Below are positions 55,026 through 63,511 of a stretch of 64,000 nucleotides of DNA, one piece after another (position 1 is the stretch's first letter; each line of letters begins with the position of its first letter). The stretch spans positions 1-64,000 of the forward strand of contig CAYOFI010000001.1 of NCBI GenBank assembly GCA_964403335.1, written 5' to 3'. The position numbers and the translations under genes are program-made. Source of the DNA: CAZYAK01 sp964403335 (GTDB taxonomy: Bacteria; Patescibacteriota; Gracilibacteria; Peribacterales; Peribacteraceae). Under the pieces are notes generated by a model, which saw only the letters and a list, made by a program, of their open reading frames with translations, was not told the DNA's origin and searched no databases.

Positions 55026-55994
55026 TTGCACGGCTCTCACACCCACATACATGCCAGGCTCTTGCTTGCGATTGCAGTGCTGCTCCTTGTGCCGCACATG
55101 CTCGTGAGCGCGCAGTCGTACCAGGTGGACTTTGATACTTTGCAAACAGCGGTGGATGTCAAAACGGCGCCGGGATATATGCTTGAGGGCGGATTAACCC
55201 CACTGCAAACCCTTGGGGCCACCACAGATACAGTGATGCATCCGCTCGCGGCTGCCTGCCCTCCGGGTATGAGCGATTGCGGCGCCAGGGCAAGCTTCAG
55301 CAGCGCCGGAAGTGCAGGAAGTGCAGGAAGCGCCGGAGGCGGCGGGGGAAATGGAGATAGCGGAAGCGGCGGCGAAGGCGTGCAGAGCAGCAGCCACAGG
55401 GGCGAGGGGGGATCTTCCGCGGCCAGCCGCAGTTCCGCTCATGCAGGACCTCCTCATGATCCGGAGACGCCCGATACCGGTATGCCGGGCGAAAGCGCCG
55501 CATCCTCCGCAGCTCAGGATGTGCACGGCGCAGCAGGCGAGCGGGCATCATCGTCAGCAAGCGGCGCCGCGGGGTTCATCAGTTCCCAGCCCACATCTTC
55601 TGATGCAGGGCGGGCATCATCCGCATCCAGTATCAGCGATGCCGGTGCAAGCCTGAGTCCGGGACCCGGAGATTTGCCTGGAGCGGATGGCAGGCCGGGA
55701 TCGGTCGGCAAGCCGTCGTCGCCAGTCGCCGCGGTTGCCCGCGGCGTATCCATGTTTTGCGGCGCTGAATCCACAGGACTGTTGTGCATGACGGCGGGGG
55801 AGGCGGCGATCGCGGGGAGGTTGGCGTGGATCTATCGCTTCCAATCTTTGTATTCCAGCATCCCCGCCTATGAATCGGGATCCACGGCGCTCTCGGGGCT
55901 GATGGCGGGCGCGCGTCCGGGCTTCATTCGGCTGTCCATGCTGATCCCTCCTCTCTTGTTCCGCCGCAGACGGAAGCGTCATGCAGAGAAATAG
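55026..55994 (+). CDS. Secreted low-complexity Ser/Gly/Ala protein with basic membrane-proximal C-terminus
   Basis: 322 aa from a TTG at 55026. Signal peptide about 1-29 (LLLAIAVLLLVPHMLVSA). Residues 30-85 form a short ordered part with two Cys. Residues about 88-245 are Ser/Gly/Ala/Pro-rich and disordered, with a GSAGSAGSAGGGGG stretch. Residues about 246-322 include CGAESTGLLCMTAGEAAIAG, a hydrophobic stretch (LSMLIPPLLF) and an Arg/Lys tail (RRRRKRH), resembling a C-terminal anchor. A TPDTGMPG segment inside the linker is not at the right place for sorting. Probably a surface stalk protein. Confidence 0.75.
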   Translation: MHGSHTHIHARLLLAIAVLLLVPHMLVSAQSYQVDFDTLQTAVDVKTAPGYMLEGGLTPLQTLGATTDTVMHPLAAACPPGMSDCGARASFSSAGSAGSAGSAGGGGGNGDSGSGGEGVQSSSHRGEGGSSAASRSSAHAGPPHDPETPDTGMPGESAASSAAQDVHGAAGERASSSASGAAGFISSQPTSSDAGRASSASSISDAGASLSPGPGDLPGADGRPGSVGKPSSPVAAVARGVSMFCGAESTGLLCMTAGEAAIAGRLAWIYRFQSLYSSIPAYESGSTALSGLMAGARPGFIRLSMLIPPLLFRRRRKRHAEK

Positions 55995-56474
55995 TTTCTT
56001 TCTGTGAAAAGCTCCGATAGATACACTCGACTGTCACATGCAGACGAAAAGTTCATGTGCATCCGCTCGTTTTGGCGATTGTTCTGTTGCGAAAAGATCA
56101 GACACATCCCTCACAAGTTCAGACAGATTTTTCCTGATCCGGCTGAAAGGAGATGCAGTCCAGATGGATGCAGAACAGGTTCAATCAGATCTGTTGCATA
56201 GTCGGCTTGCCATGTTTTGCCGCAGTGCACAGAAGAAAGCTCAGACACATTTCGGGTGCAACGCACGGGGAGTTCGGTATGCAAAAGACGTTTGGGCTTC
56301 CGCTATACGGAAGATCAGACTGATGCTGGAAAGCTGAACGTTTGGATATACCGCAGGTTATGCTCTCGTACTGCGCAAAAGCTCGTAGAGATGACGGACA
56401 GAATATGGACTTTATAATACTTATGTGCTAAAATTTGAGTAAGTAGAAAAAAATACACATTACCACACCGCAAA
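55995..56474. other. 480-bp region without a supported gene; GAAAAG and TCAGAC repeats
   Basis: GAAAAG followed by TC occurs at 56004, 56047 and 56092 (spacing 43 and 45), and TCAGAC-type words recur near 56097, 56118, 56239 and 56314. A 99-aa ORF (56038-56337) has no signal peptide or motif and is not believed. TATAAT at 56413-56418, with ATGACG 16 bases upstream, is a likely promoter for the HTH gene. Confidence 0.4.
56391..56418 (+). promoter_or_regulatory. Candidate promoter of the HTH gene
   Basis: ATGACG, a 16-base spacer and a perfect TATAAT. The leader to the proposed TTG start is about 50 bases. Confidence 0.5.
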
Positions 56475-57032
56475 TTGTTCCGTTGGAAACTGCAACTGCA
56501 GGACGTACGCCGGCTTCTCCGTTCCGCGGAGGGGTACGAGCTGAGTGCGATGGCGGTCCGGCGCTTGCGTTGGCTGGAGTATTTTTTGGAGCATGATCAG
56601 AACGTGTCGGCGACGTGCCGGCATTTCGGCATCGCGCGTTCCACGCTGACATGCTGGTTGGATCGTTTCCATCCGGATGATCCACGTTCGCTGGAAGAGC
56701 ATTCGCGCTGCCCCCACACAGTGCGCGCTCCGGAAACGGATGAGCGCGTCGTGGAACTCATCCGTGTTCTCCGGAGGAATAATCCCCGCATGGGCAAGGA
56801 GCGCGTGCGCGAAATTTTACGGACGGAGCATGGCGTGCGGTTGTCGGTGTCCACTGTGGGACGCGTCATCGCCCGGCATGGATTGTTTTTTGCGGATACC
56901 GCGTCGCACCGGCTCAAGCGCGGACGCGTATATGCAGACGATGCGCGCGCGCTTGCAAACGGACAGCGCGACACCCACGACGATCTCTCTCCTTTCCTGC
57001 TCTACCCCGAATACGGTTTGCCACTTTCCTGA
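56475..57032 (+). CDS. Tandem helix-turn-helix protein like a transposase N-terminus
   Basis: 185 aa from a TTG at 56475; an ATG at 56550 is an alternative. Two HTH domains are visible. The first is near 25-70 (LRWLEYFLEHDQNVSATCRH, GIARSTLTCWLDRF). The second is at about 88-140 (RVVELIRVLRRNNPRMGKER, VREILRTEHGVRLSVSTVGR), as in HTH_29/HTH_32 of IS481/IS630-type elements. The DDE catalytic domain is missing, and no IS ends are seen around it. Its stop overlaps the ATG of the next gene (TGATG), so it is translated together with a surface protein. It may be a domesticated transposase serving as a regulator of the fibre-like genes downstream. Confidence 0.75.
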   Translation: MFRWKLQLQDVRRLLRSAEGYELSAMAVRRLRWLEYFLEHDQNVSATCRHFGIARSTLTCWLDRFHPDDPRSLEEHSRCPHTVRAPETDERVVELIRVLRRNNPRMGKERVREILRTEHGVRLSVSTVGRVIARHGLFFADTASHRLKRGRVYADDARALANGQRDTHDDLSPFLLYPEYGLPLS

Positions 57033-58786
57033 TGCGTCGCTTCTTCGCCCGCACCGGCTCAGTCCTCCTCGCACTCGCGGTCACCGCGTGGGCGGCGGGT
57101 GGAACCCTCATGGGAATCTCGAGCGCGCAGGCGCAGACAACTCCGTCCTACCTGCTCTATGAAGGCCGCATTTTGGACGGCAGCGCCAATCCCATCACCA
57201 CTGCGGTGGTGATGCGGTTCTCGCTCTGGAAATCCACGGACTGGATCAGCAGCGATACGACGGGCGGGGGAGCTATCAACACGGGCGCGACCCAGTACGG
57301 CGGCTGGTATGAATTCCAGACCGTCACGCCCACCACAAACGGCATCGTCAGCGTCCAACTGGGCGCGTCCACGGCGCTGCCGTCTATTGACTTCACCCAG
57401 CACAAGTACGTGCAGGTGGAAGTGAAAGCGGTGGGCGCGCCCGATACAAGCTACGCGCTCTTGGATCCCACTGGTGATGCGGGAGCGGATGCCACAGATC
57501 GCAAGTTTATCGGCTCGGTCGCGTACGCCAAGAACGCCGAGACGCTCCAGAACCGCACGCCGGGAACGGCCTCGGGCAATGTCCTCCTGCTGGGTCCGGG
57601 CGGTCAGATCGGCATCGCGCAGATGGGCAGCGGCACGAATGCGGTGAATTTCCAGATCAATGCCGGCAACGCCGCCGGGGATACGACGCTCACTTTCGGA
57701 AACATCCTTTTGCAAGAGACCCTGAAATTCTCCGCGTCCAATTCACGCTTTGAATTCTCCGACGACGTATACGTGGGAGGAACGCTGACGGCCACCGGAT
57801 CCATCGCCACCAACAGCGGCATGACGATCAACGCGGACAACTCCGCGAACGACGCCGTGCTCACCTTCGGCAACGCGGTCGCACCCGAGACGCTCCAGTT
57901 CTCCAACGGGAATCATCGCTTCGAATTCTCAGACGACGTGAACATCAACGGCAACCTAACTGTGACGGGAACCGTGAACGGCCTCACCATCAACCAGATC
58001 GCCCAGTCGCCGTTGGCTGTTTCCGCCGGGGCCGGACTCTCTGTGAATGTGGCGTCGGGCAGTTACCGATTGGGCAACACCATCGTGAACTATGGCGGCA
58101 TAACCAGCTTCCCAGTCGGGGCCAGCGTCACCAGCTATGTGTTCTTCGGATCCGGCGGCCTTGCCGCCAATACCGTCGGCTTCCCGGCTGATGAGTCGTT
58201 CATCCCGCTGGCACTTGTGCAAACGTCCGCGAGCGCGGTCACAGGTGTCACCGACCGCAGGACGATGCAGAGCGACATCCGCGAGCACGATGTCACAGAC
58301 GTGCTGACCGCGGAATTCGACAAGGCTACCTATCAAGGCGATGCGACGAACAACGTTGGTCAGCTGACCACCACGCAGGACAATACTACGAAGCGCAACT
58401 ACTACCTGTGGACCAGCACGCGGACGACGCTCCAGGATTATGACATCTTTGTCCGGTATCAGCTGCCGCGCACGTTCGTGCGGTGGAAGGACGATGCGCT
58501 TGTGAATCCCCTTGTACTCCACTACCGGTCCACCTCGGCGAATGCCGCGGACAATGCGTTGGATATTTCCGTGTTCGATACCAATGGCACGCCGGTGACG
58601 CTGGTCGGCTCCACCACCAACCTGGCGTCCACGTCCTGGGCATCCACACAGATAGAATTCACCGGCAGTCCCACCTGGACGCCGGGAGGCGAGATACTGC
58701 TGAAATTCCACCTTTCCGCTAAAGACAGCTATCAAATGCATATCGGTTCCCTGGAATTGCGCACACAGGTTTTGACAGGCCAGTGA
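57032..58786 (+). CDS. Secreted tail-fibre-like surface protein 1
   Basis: 584 aa, start coupled to the HTH gene stop. Signal peptide 1-35 (SAQAQTTP). Residues about 36-165 form a beta domain (SYLLYEGRILDGSANPITTA), like the N-terminal domain of bacterial surface 'fibre' proteins. Residues about 195-320 contain two or more repeats of 'NADN..NDA.LTFGN..APETL.FS..NHRFEFSDDV', shared with the next two genes. Residues about 430-584 form a C-terminal beta-sandwich (NNVGQLTTTQDN, YYLWTSTRTTLQDYDIFVRY, and QMHIGSLELRTQ at the end). The C-domain is similar to that of the next protein. Probably a trimeric adhesive fibre. Confidence 0.8.
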   Translation: MRRFFARTGSVLLALAVTAWAAGGTLMGISSAQAQTTPSYLLYEGRILDGSANPITTAVVMRFSLWKSTDWISSDTTGGGAINTGATQYGGWYEFQTVTPTTNGIVSVQLGASTALPSIDFTQHKYVQVEVKAVGAPDTSYALLDPTGDAGADATDRKFIGSVAYAKNAETLQNRTPGTASGNVLLLGPGGQIGIAQMGSGTNAVNFQINAGNAAGDTTLTFGNILLQETLKFSASNSRFEFSDDVYVGGTLTATGSIATNSGMTINADNSANDAVLTFGNAVAPETLQFSNGNHRFEFSDDVNINGNLTVTGTVNGLTINQIAQSPLAVSAGAGLSVNVASGSYRLGNTIVNYGGITSFPVGASVTSYVFFGSGGLAANTVGFPADESFIPLALVQTSASAVTGVTDRRTMQSDIREHDVTDVLTAEFDKATYQGDATNNVGQLTTTQDNTTKRNYYLWTSTRTTLQDYDIFVRYQLPRTFVRWKDDALVNPLVLHYRSTSANAADNALDISVFDTNGTPVTLVGSTTNLASTSWASTQIEFTGSPTWTPGGEILLKFHLSAKDSYQMHIGSLELRTQVLTGQ

Positions 58787-58791
58787 TCCTC

Positions 58792-58820
58792 TTGCAAAGA
58801 ATGATTTTGTTTGCTATACT
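58792..58820 (+). promoter_or_regulatory. Sigma70-type promoter of the second fibre-like gene
   Basis: TTGCAA, 17-base spacer, TATACT. The leader is about 16 bases without Shine-Dalgarno. Confidence 0.65.
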
Positions 58821-58842
58821 AATCCGATTCCTCAACATCCAT

Positions 58843-60246
58843 ATGAACTGCCAGAAACATTTCCGCACTCTTCTGGGCCGCAGGCTTATCGCCTCGGTGC
58901 TTGCCGTGGCGTTCGCTGTATCTCCAGCGGGCATCGCTGTTGCCGCTTCCTCATGGAATCCGACTCTCCTTGTGAATACGGAATCATTCCAGGCAATCGA
59001 TTCCGGCGACGGTACCACAAACGTGGAACTGCGCTTTGGCACCAGTACGCAGACACTCAAATTCCTGACGACGAATAAATTCCAGTTCTCCCATTCCTTG
59101 AGCGTGATCGGCAACTTGTCCGGCTCATCGCTGACGGTCGATAACCTGCGCAGCTGTGACACCATCGATACGGATGCCGCAGGAAACTTGGTCTGTGGAA
59201 CGGACACGGGCGGATTGTCCCAATCATCCGGGGATGCGCGTTACGTGAACACGGCGGGAGACACCATGACGGGCTCGCTCAAAGTACGTGGCGGCCTTTC
59301 CGGTACCACGCTGCACGTTGACGGTAACGCCGATGTGTTCGGGACGTTCAGCGCCACAGGTGCCATTAAGACGAGATCCGATATCACCATCAATGCGGAT
59401 AACGACACGAACGATGCGACGCTGACCTTCGGAAACCAGTCGGCCGCGCAGACATTGAAATTCTTAAACACTGCCCAGAAGTTCCGTTTCAGTAAAGATA
59501 TCTCCGTCATCGGCAACATCTCCGGTTCCACGTTGCAGGTCGACGGCGCGTCCACCTTTAACGGTGCCGCGACGGTGAATGCGAACGTCAAAGTACGCGG
59601 ATCGCTCTCCGGCACCACGCTCAATGTGGATGACGGTGTCTCCATCAACGGCGTGAACTACAACTTCCAGGGCACGCAGGGTTCATCCAATACGTTCTTG
59701 AAGAATGACGGCGCAGGCAACCTGACATGGACCAGCGCCACCATCGGCAACTCCAGCGGAAATATTCTTGCGCTCAGTCCGGAGTATCCGAACGCCGCGT
59801 ATACCGCCTCCGGTTCCGCCACCGTCGGCCAGCTGACGTACTCGGGCGCATTGGGATCGGACAACCTCTACCGATGGACGACCACGAAAGCAACGTTGCA
59901 GAACTATTTGATCGCCGTGCGTCTGCAAGTGCCGAAGAACTTCTCACATTGGGAAACGGCTTCCGGTATCCAGTTGCGTGTCCGCACGGGTACCACGACC
60001 GCCGCGGATAACCATGTGACCTTCCGTGTCTTGGATACGGCCGGCGCCACCGTGGCCACGGGCAACAGTTCCGCGTTGACCAGTCACGTCGCCGGCGCCT
60101 GGCGCACCAATACCATCACGGGTCTCTCCAGCGGCACCTACACGCCGCTGGGGTTCATCACGCTGCTTATCAAAGTGGCCGCCACCTCTACCGGCTATAC
60201 GGACGTGGGCTACACCACCATCCGCTGGACAACCAGCACACCGTGA
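58843..60246 (+). CDS. Secreted tail-fibre-like surface protein 2
   Basis: 467 aa from the ATG at 58843. Signal peptide about 1-33 (VAFAVSPAGIAVAA). SWNPTLLVNTESFQAIDSGD opens the mature protein and recurs in protein 3. Residues about 125-160 contain DARYVNTAGDTMTGSLKVRG; the GDTMTGSL motif is typical of phage tail-fibre repeats. A copy of 'NADNDTNDATLTFGNQSAAQ' follows at about 180-205. The C-terminal domain (about 325-467, LYRWTTTKATLQNYLIAVRL) matches that of protein 1. The gene has its own promoter and terminator. Confidence 0.8.
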   Translation: MNCQKHFRTLLGRRLIASVLAVAFAVSPAGIAVAASSWNPTLLVNTESFQAIDSGDGTTNVELRFGTSTQTLKFLTTNKFQFSHSLSVIGNLSGSSLTVDNLRSCDTIDTDAAGNLVCGTDTGGLSQSSGDARYVNTAGDTMTGSLKVRGGLSGTTLHVDGNADVFGTFSATGAIKTRSDITINADNDTNDATLTFGNQSAAQTLKFLNTAQKFRFSKDISVIGNISGSTLQVDGASTFNGAATVNANVKVRGSLSGTTLNVDDGVSINGVNYNFQGTQGSSNTFLKNDGAGNLTWTSATIGNSSGNILALSPEYPNAAYTASGSATVGQLTYSGALGSDNLYRWTTTKATLQNYLIAVRLQVPKNFSHWETASGIQLRVRTGTTTAADNHVTFRVLDTAGATVATGNSSALTSHVAGAWRTNTITGLSSGTYTPLGFITLLIKVAATSTGYTDVGYTTIRWTTSTP

Positions 60247-60269
60247 GGATTCTCTGCTGACACTTTCCA

Positions 60270-60303
60270 GGGCTCCCTTAGCTACGCTCAGGGAGCTCTT
60301 TTG
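60270..60303 (+). terminator. Terminator after fibre-like gene 2
   Basis: Stem GGGCTCCCTTAG / CTCAGGGAGCTC, 4-base loop, then TTTTGTT. Confidence 0.8.
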
Positions 60304-60360
60304 TTATGCAACTATCTGCATTTTATGCAAATACAACTGACTGATTTGGCTATGAATTTG

Positions 60361-60369
60361 TGGTATAAT
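60361..60369 (+). promoter_or_regulatory. Extended -10 promoter of fibre-like gene 3
   Basis: TG-G-TATAAT with a weak CTGATT 17 bases upstream. The ATG at 60386 is 16 bases after the hexamer. Confidence 0.6.
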
Positions 60370-60385
60370 ATATGGATTTTGCGGT

Positions 60386-62491
60386 ATGCGCTCACATACA
60401 CTTTTTCGCTCTCCGGCCTCATCTCTGCACTTTCAACCGCGGCATCTTGCCGGGATGTTGCTGGCGCTGATGCTGTGGACGTCAAGTGCAAGTTCCCTAC
60501 GGCTTCCCGTGGTCATGGCCAGCAGCTTCGGCCCGACGTTGCTTGTGAATACCGAAGCGTTCGCCGTCATCGACGATACCGACAGCACGGCAAACGTCGT
60601 CATCAAATTCGGCGACACGCTCGCAAAGACCATCACCTACAACCGCACGGCCGTACGTTTTGAATTCAATGACTCCGTCTCCGTGACAGGCAACGTGCGC
60701 GTGACAGGCACGGCATCCGGCCGCAACCTGTTTGCCACATCGTCCATGACGGGCGCCAACATCTACGCGTCATCCACGTTTGCGGGCGCGAATCTTTCGG
60801 ACTGTGATACCGGGGCCACCAGCAAATTGCTCTGGAGCAGCGAATCCAAAAACTTTTCGTGCGGGACGGATCAAGGAGGAGCGGGGAGCGGCATCTCGCA
60901 GACCGATGCCGACGCGCGGTACGTCAAAAAACAGGGTGATACGATGACGGGTTCGCTCAAAGTGCGCGCAAACCTCTCGGGCACCACGCTGCGCACGGAT
61001 GGCAATGCCGATATTTGGGGCACGCTGAGCGCCACGGGCACCATCAAAACCAAAGCGGATCTCGGCATCAATGCGGATAACGACACCAACGATGCCACGC
61101 TCACGTTTGGCAACCAAACCGCGGCGCAGACGCTGAAATTTATCCATTCTCGGCAACTATTCCATTTTTCGACAGACATCAATGTGTCCGGAACGGCGTC
61201 GGGCAGAGTCGTGCATGCTCAAAATCGCCTGGAATCCTCCGGATCATTGCTGGTGACGGGCAATGGCAAATTCGGCGGCGGGACGCTCTTCATCGATTCT
61301 ACGAATAATAAAGTGGGCGTCAAAAATCTTGCTCCCGAAACCGAGCTGGAGGTGGCGGGCACCATGAGCGGCACGGCTCTCACGGCCGGCAGCTTGAAGA
61401 ACTGCGATACCATCGATACCAACATCAACGGCGTATTCACCTGCGGCACGGACGCCGGGGGAGGCGGCGGTACTCCGGGCGGGTCCGATATGCATGTGCA
61501 GTACAATGACGGCGGTTCGACCTTCGGCGGTGAGACGCAATTTCGTTGGAACAAGACCACGGACGTGTTGACTGTCGCCGGCACAGCGTCCGGCCGTCTG
61601 ATCCACGCGCAGAACCGGTTGGAATCCTCCGGCTCGTTGGTGGTGCGCAGCAATTCCGTGTTGTCGGGAACGGTTTTGCTGATCAATCGCGGGGAGCCGC
61701 GCGTGCCGGGATCGGGTTCTACGGCAGTCTATTCCGGTCTCTGGAGCGGCCGCTCGATGCTCACAGCCAAGCCACCCCTGTACCAAGCGGGGTCGGGGTT
61801 CGCGCTGCAGCCGGGTCTCTTTACCCGGCAAATCGTCCATATTACTCCGTCAGGAGCCTCCACATTGAACGTCCTCGGCACGGGTCTGACGACCGTCGGG
61901 ACGATCTCCAGTCCCGCTCCCACCGAAGCGCTCGGATATAATGCCAACATCGTCACGCCTACCGCCAACGGCACGGGAGGGATCATCAGCACCGTCACGC
62001 AGTGGTTCCGCGGTTCGACACCCGGACACAATGGATTTTTCTTCAAGGCCCGTCTCAGCCCGGTGGAAATCACCAACGTCAAATACTATTGCGGGCTGAC
62101 CGATCAGGCGACGATGACGATCGCGCTGCGGTCGGACAACCCCGCAGGCAACCGCGTGGGGTTTGGGTTTTCCACGGTCCGCGGCGATACCGCTCTGCAA
62201 TTCAGCACGAAAGACAACACGACCCAAAACCTCATCAACACGGGCATGACCTTCACCGCAGGCCAAGTGTATAACATCTATTTTTACACGCCTCCGTACA
62301 GTCTAACCAACAAAAGCGTGATGTACTGGCGCGTGGACAACCTGACCCTCGGTTCCACCGCGGAAGGGAGCACCGCAGCCAACTTGCCTGCGGGAAGCAC
62401 GGCACTTCGCCTTGCCTGCGGATTGGTCAGCACGCTCACGCCTGCAAAAAACATGCGTTTAGGATTCATCTACGTCGAGACGGGAAAATAA
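60386..62491 (+). CDS. Secreted tail-fibre-like surface protein 3
   Basis: 701 aa. Signal peptide about 1-45 with an Arg-rich start. SFGPTLLVNTEAFAVIDD matches the opening of protein 2. Residues about 170-200 hold DARYVKKQGDTMTGSLKVRA, and about 215-245 the NADNDTNDATLTFGNQTAAQ repeat. 'SASGRVIHAQNRLESSGSL'-like segments occur twice (about 270 and 405), a tail-fibre/trimeric autotransporter-like duplication. The C-terminal domain (about 470-701) differs from proteins 1 and 2 (GYNANIVTPTANGTGG, NVKYYCGLTDQATMTIALRS), so the tip looks exchanged. The stop lies directly against the convergent next gene with no gap. Confidence 0.8.
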   Translation: MRSHTLFRSPASSLHFQPRHLAGMLLALMLWTSSASSLRLPVVMASSFGPTLLVNTEAFAVIDDTDSTANVVIKFGDTLAKTITYNRTAVRFEFNDSVSVTGNVRVTGTASGRNLFATSSMTGANIYASSTFAGANLSDCDTGATSKLLWSSESKNFSCGTDQGGAGSGISQTDADARYVKKQGDTMTGSLKVRANLSGTTLRTDGNADIWGTLSATGTIKTKADLGINADNDTNDATLTFGNQTAAQTLKFIHSRQLFHFSTDINVSGTASGRVVHAQNRLESSGSLLVTGNGKFGGGTLFIDSTNNKVGVKNLAPETELEVAGTMSGTALTAGSLKNCDTIDTNINGVFTCGTDAGGGGGTPGGSDMHVQYNDGGSTFGGETQFRWNKTTDVLTVAGTASGRLIHAQNRLESSGSLVVRSNSVLSGTVLLINRGEPRVPGSGSTAVYSGLWSGRSMLTAKPPLYQAGSGFALQPGLFTRQIVHITPSGASTLNVLGTGLTTVGTISSPAPTEALGYNANIVTPTANGTGGIISTVTQWFRGSTPGHNGFFFKARLSPVEITNVKYYCGLTDQATMTIALRSDNPAGNRVGFGFSTVRGDTALQFSTKDNTTQNLINTGMTFTAGQVYNIYFYTPPYSLTNKSVMYWRVDNLTLGSTAEGSTAANLPAGSTALRLACGLVSTLTPAKNMRLGFIYVETGK

Positions 62492-63430
62492 TCAGGGCTG
62501 CAAACTTGCCACGTAGCGATAGACCCGGTTGGAGATTTCCCCGACAAAATTTAGGTACTGCTGTTCCAGCTGTTTGTCGTCCAACTTTGCGAACACGCAC
62601 AGAATGTAGGGGCGGCGCGGAACGTAGACGATCCCGCAATCGGATTGCACGCGCGCATCATTTTCCGGAAGATCGTAGATACCGGTTTTGTGCGCGACGG
62701 GCACCGCGCGCGGCACGCCTGCGGGCAATCCGTCCGCAAATATGGTCTGCGTCAGCAATTGCAAAATGCGCTGCGAACTTTCGTATTCCAAAACGCACGA
62801 CAGATACAGGCAGCGGAGAACCGAGGAGTAGTTTTTGGGGCTCACCACGGGCTGGGAGGAATCGATCACGACGGGAATGTCCAGCGCGTCATAGGTTTCG
62901 CGGACCAGGTCTTGGGACATGACTTGGTCCAGGGCGCGAATCGCGGTGTTGTCCGATTCAACCAGTGAAAGGCGGACCGCTTCGCCAACGGTGAGCTGCG
63001 CGCCCGCCCCCTTCTTCCAAAGCGTCCCGAAGTCCGGGTCCAAATCGGATTGGCTGAGCGTCAAGATGCGGTCTTCCGTCAGGCTTCCGTCTTCCAAGCG
63101 TTTGAATATACCCATGATGAACGGGACCTTCAGCAGGCTCGCGGATACGAATTCCTCCTTTTCGTTCACGCCGATGGAGACGCCGGTCGGCAGATATTCA
63201 AAGTACACGCCCGTTTGAAAATCCCTTTTTTGGTTCATGAATTCCCGCAGCTCGGACCGCAGCGGCGTGAAATTGATGATGATATCGTTGGGATTCTGAA
63301 CGAAAATTCTGGGGGAGAGCAGCGGATACGACAGGTTCGTGCCCACCAATGACCCGATCGCGGAGCTCCCCGCAACAATGTTGAAGGCGACGCTCAAGAC
63401 GACGAAGGCGGCAAAAAGAAACCGGGACAT
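62492..63430 (-). CDS. Secreted class A beta-lactamase-fold serine hydrolase
   Basis: 312 aa from the ATG at 63430, which lies 8 bases after a TACACT box on the minus strand (63439-63444); the frame runs to 63487. N-terminal signal or TM segment (about 3-25). Class A-type motifs: SASLLKVPF with the Ser-x-x-Lys nucleophile (about 96-99), ESDNTA (SDN loop), and AHKTGIYD (KTG box). An HMM-level match to 'beta-lactamase2' is expected. In CPR such proteins are often wall-related hydrolases, not resistance enzymes. It follows a near-identical paralogue on the same strand. Confidence 0.88.
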   Translation of the reverse strand: MSRFLFAAFVVLSVAFNIVAGSSAIGSLVGTNLSYPLLSPRIFVQNPNDIIINFTPLRSELREFMNQKRDFQTGVYFEYLPTGVSIGVNEKEEFVSASLLKVPFIMGIFKRLEDGSLTEDRILTLSQSDLDPDFGTLWKKGAGAQLTVGEAVRLSLVESDNTAIRALDQVMSQDLVRETYDALDIPVVIDSSQPVVSPKNYSSVLRCLYLSCVLEYESSQRILQLLTQTIFADGLPAGVPRAVPVAHKTGIYDLPENDARVQSDCGIVYVPRRPYILCVFAKLDDKQLEQQYLNFVGEISNRVYRYVASLQP

Positions 63431-63511
63431 TAACGGGAAGTGTAGCGAAAGGCCGTTGCTTGTGAAGCGGATCGCGCTGACGCACACCCCGAACGGAACG
63501 CGGTGAGGACG

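Noticed and set aside
56038..56337. A 99-aa open frame between the low-complexity protein and the HTH gene
   Set aside because: No signal peptide, motif, promoter or leader of the local type. It looks like unconstrained sequence.
56475..57032. A complete insertion sequence
   Set aside because: Only the HTH part is present; no DDE domain, inverted ends or target duplications were found around it.
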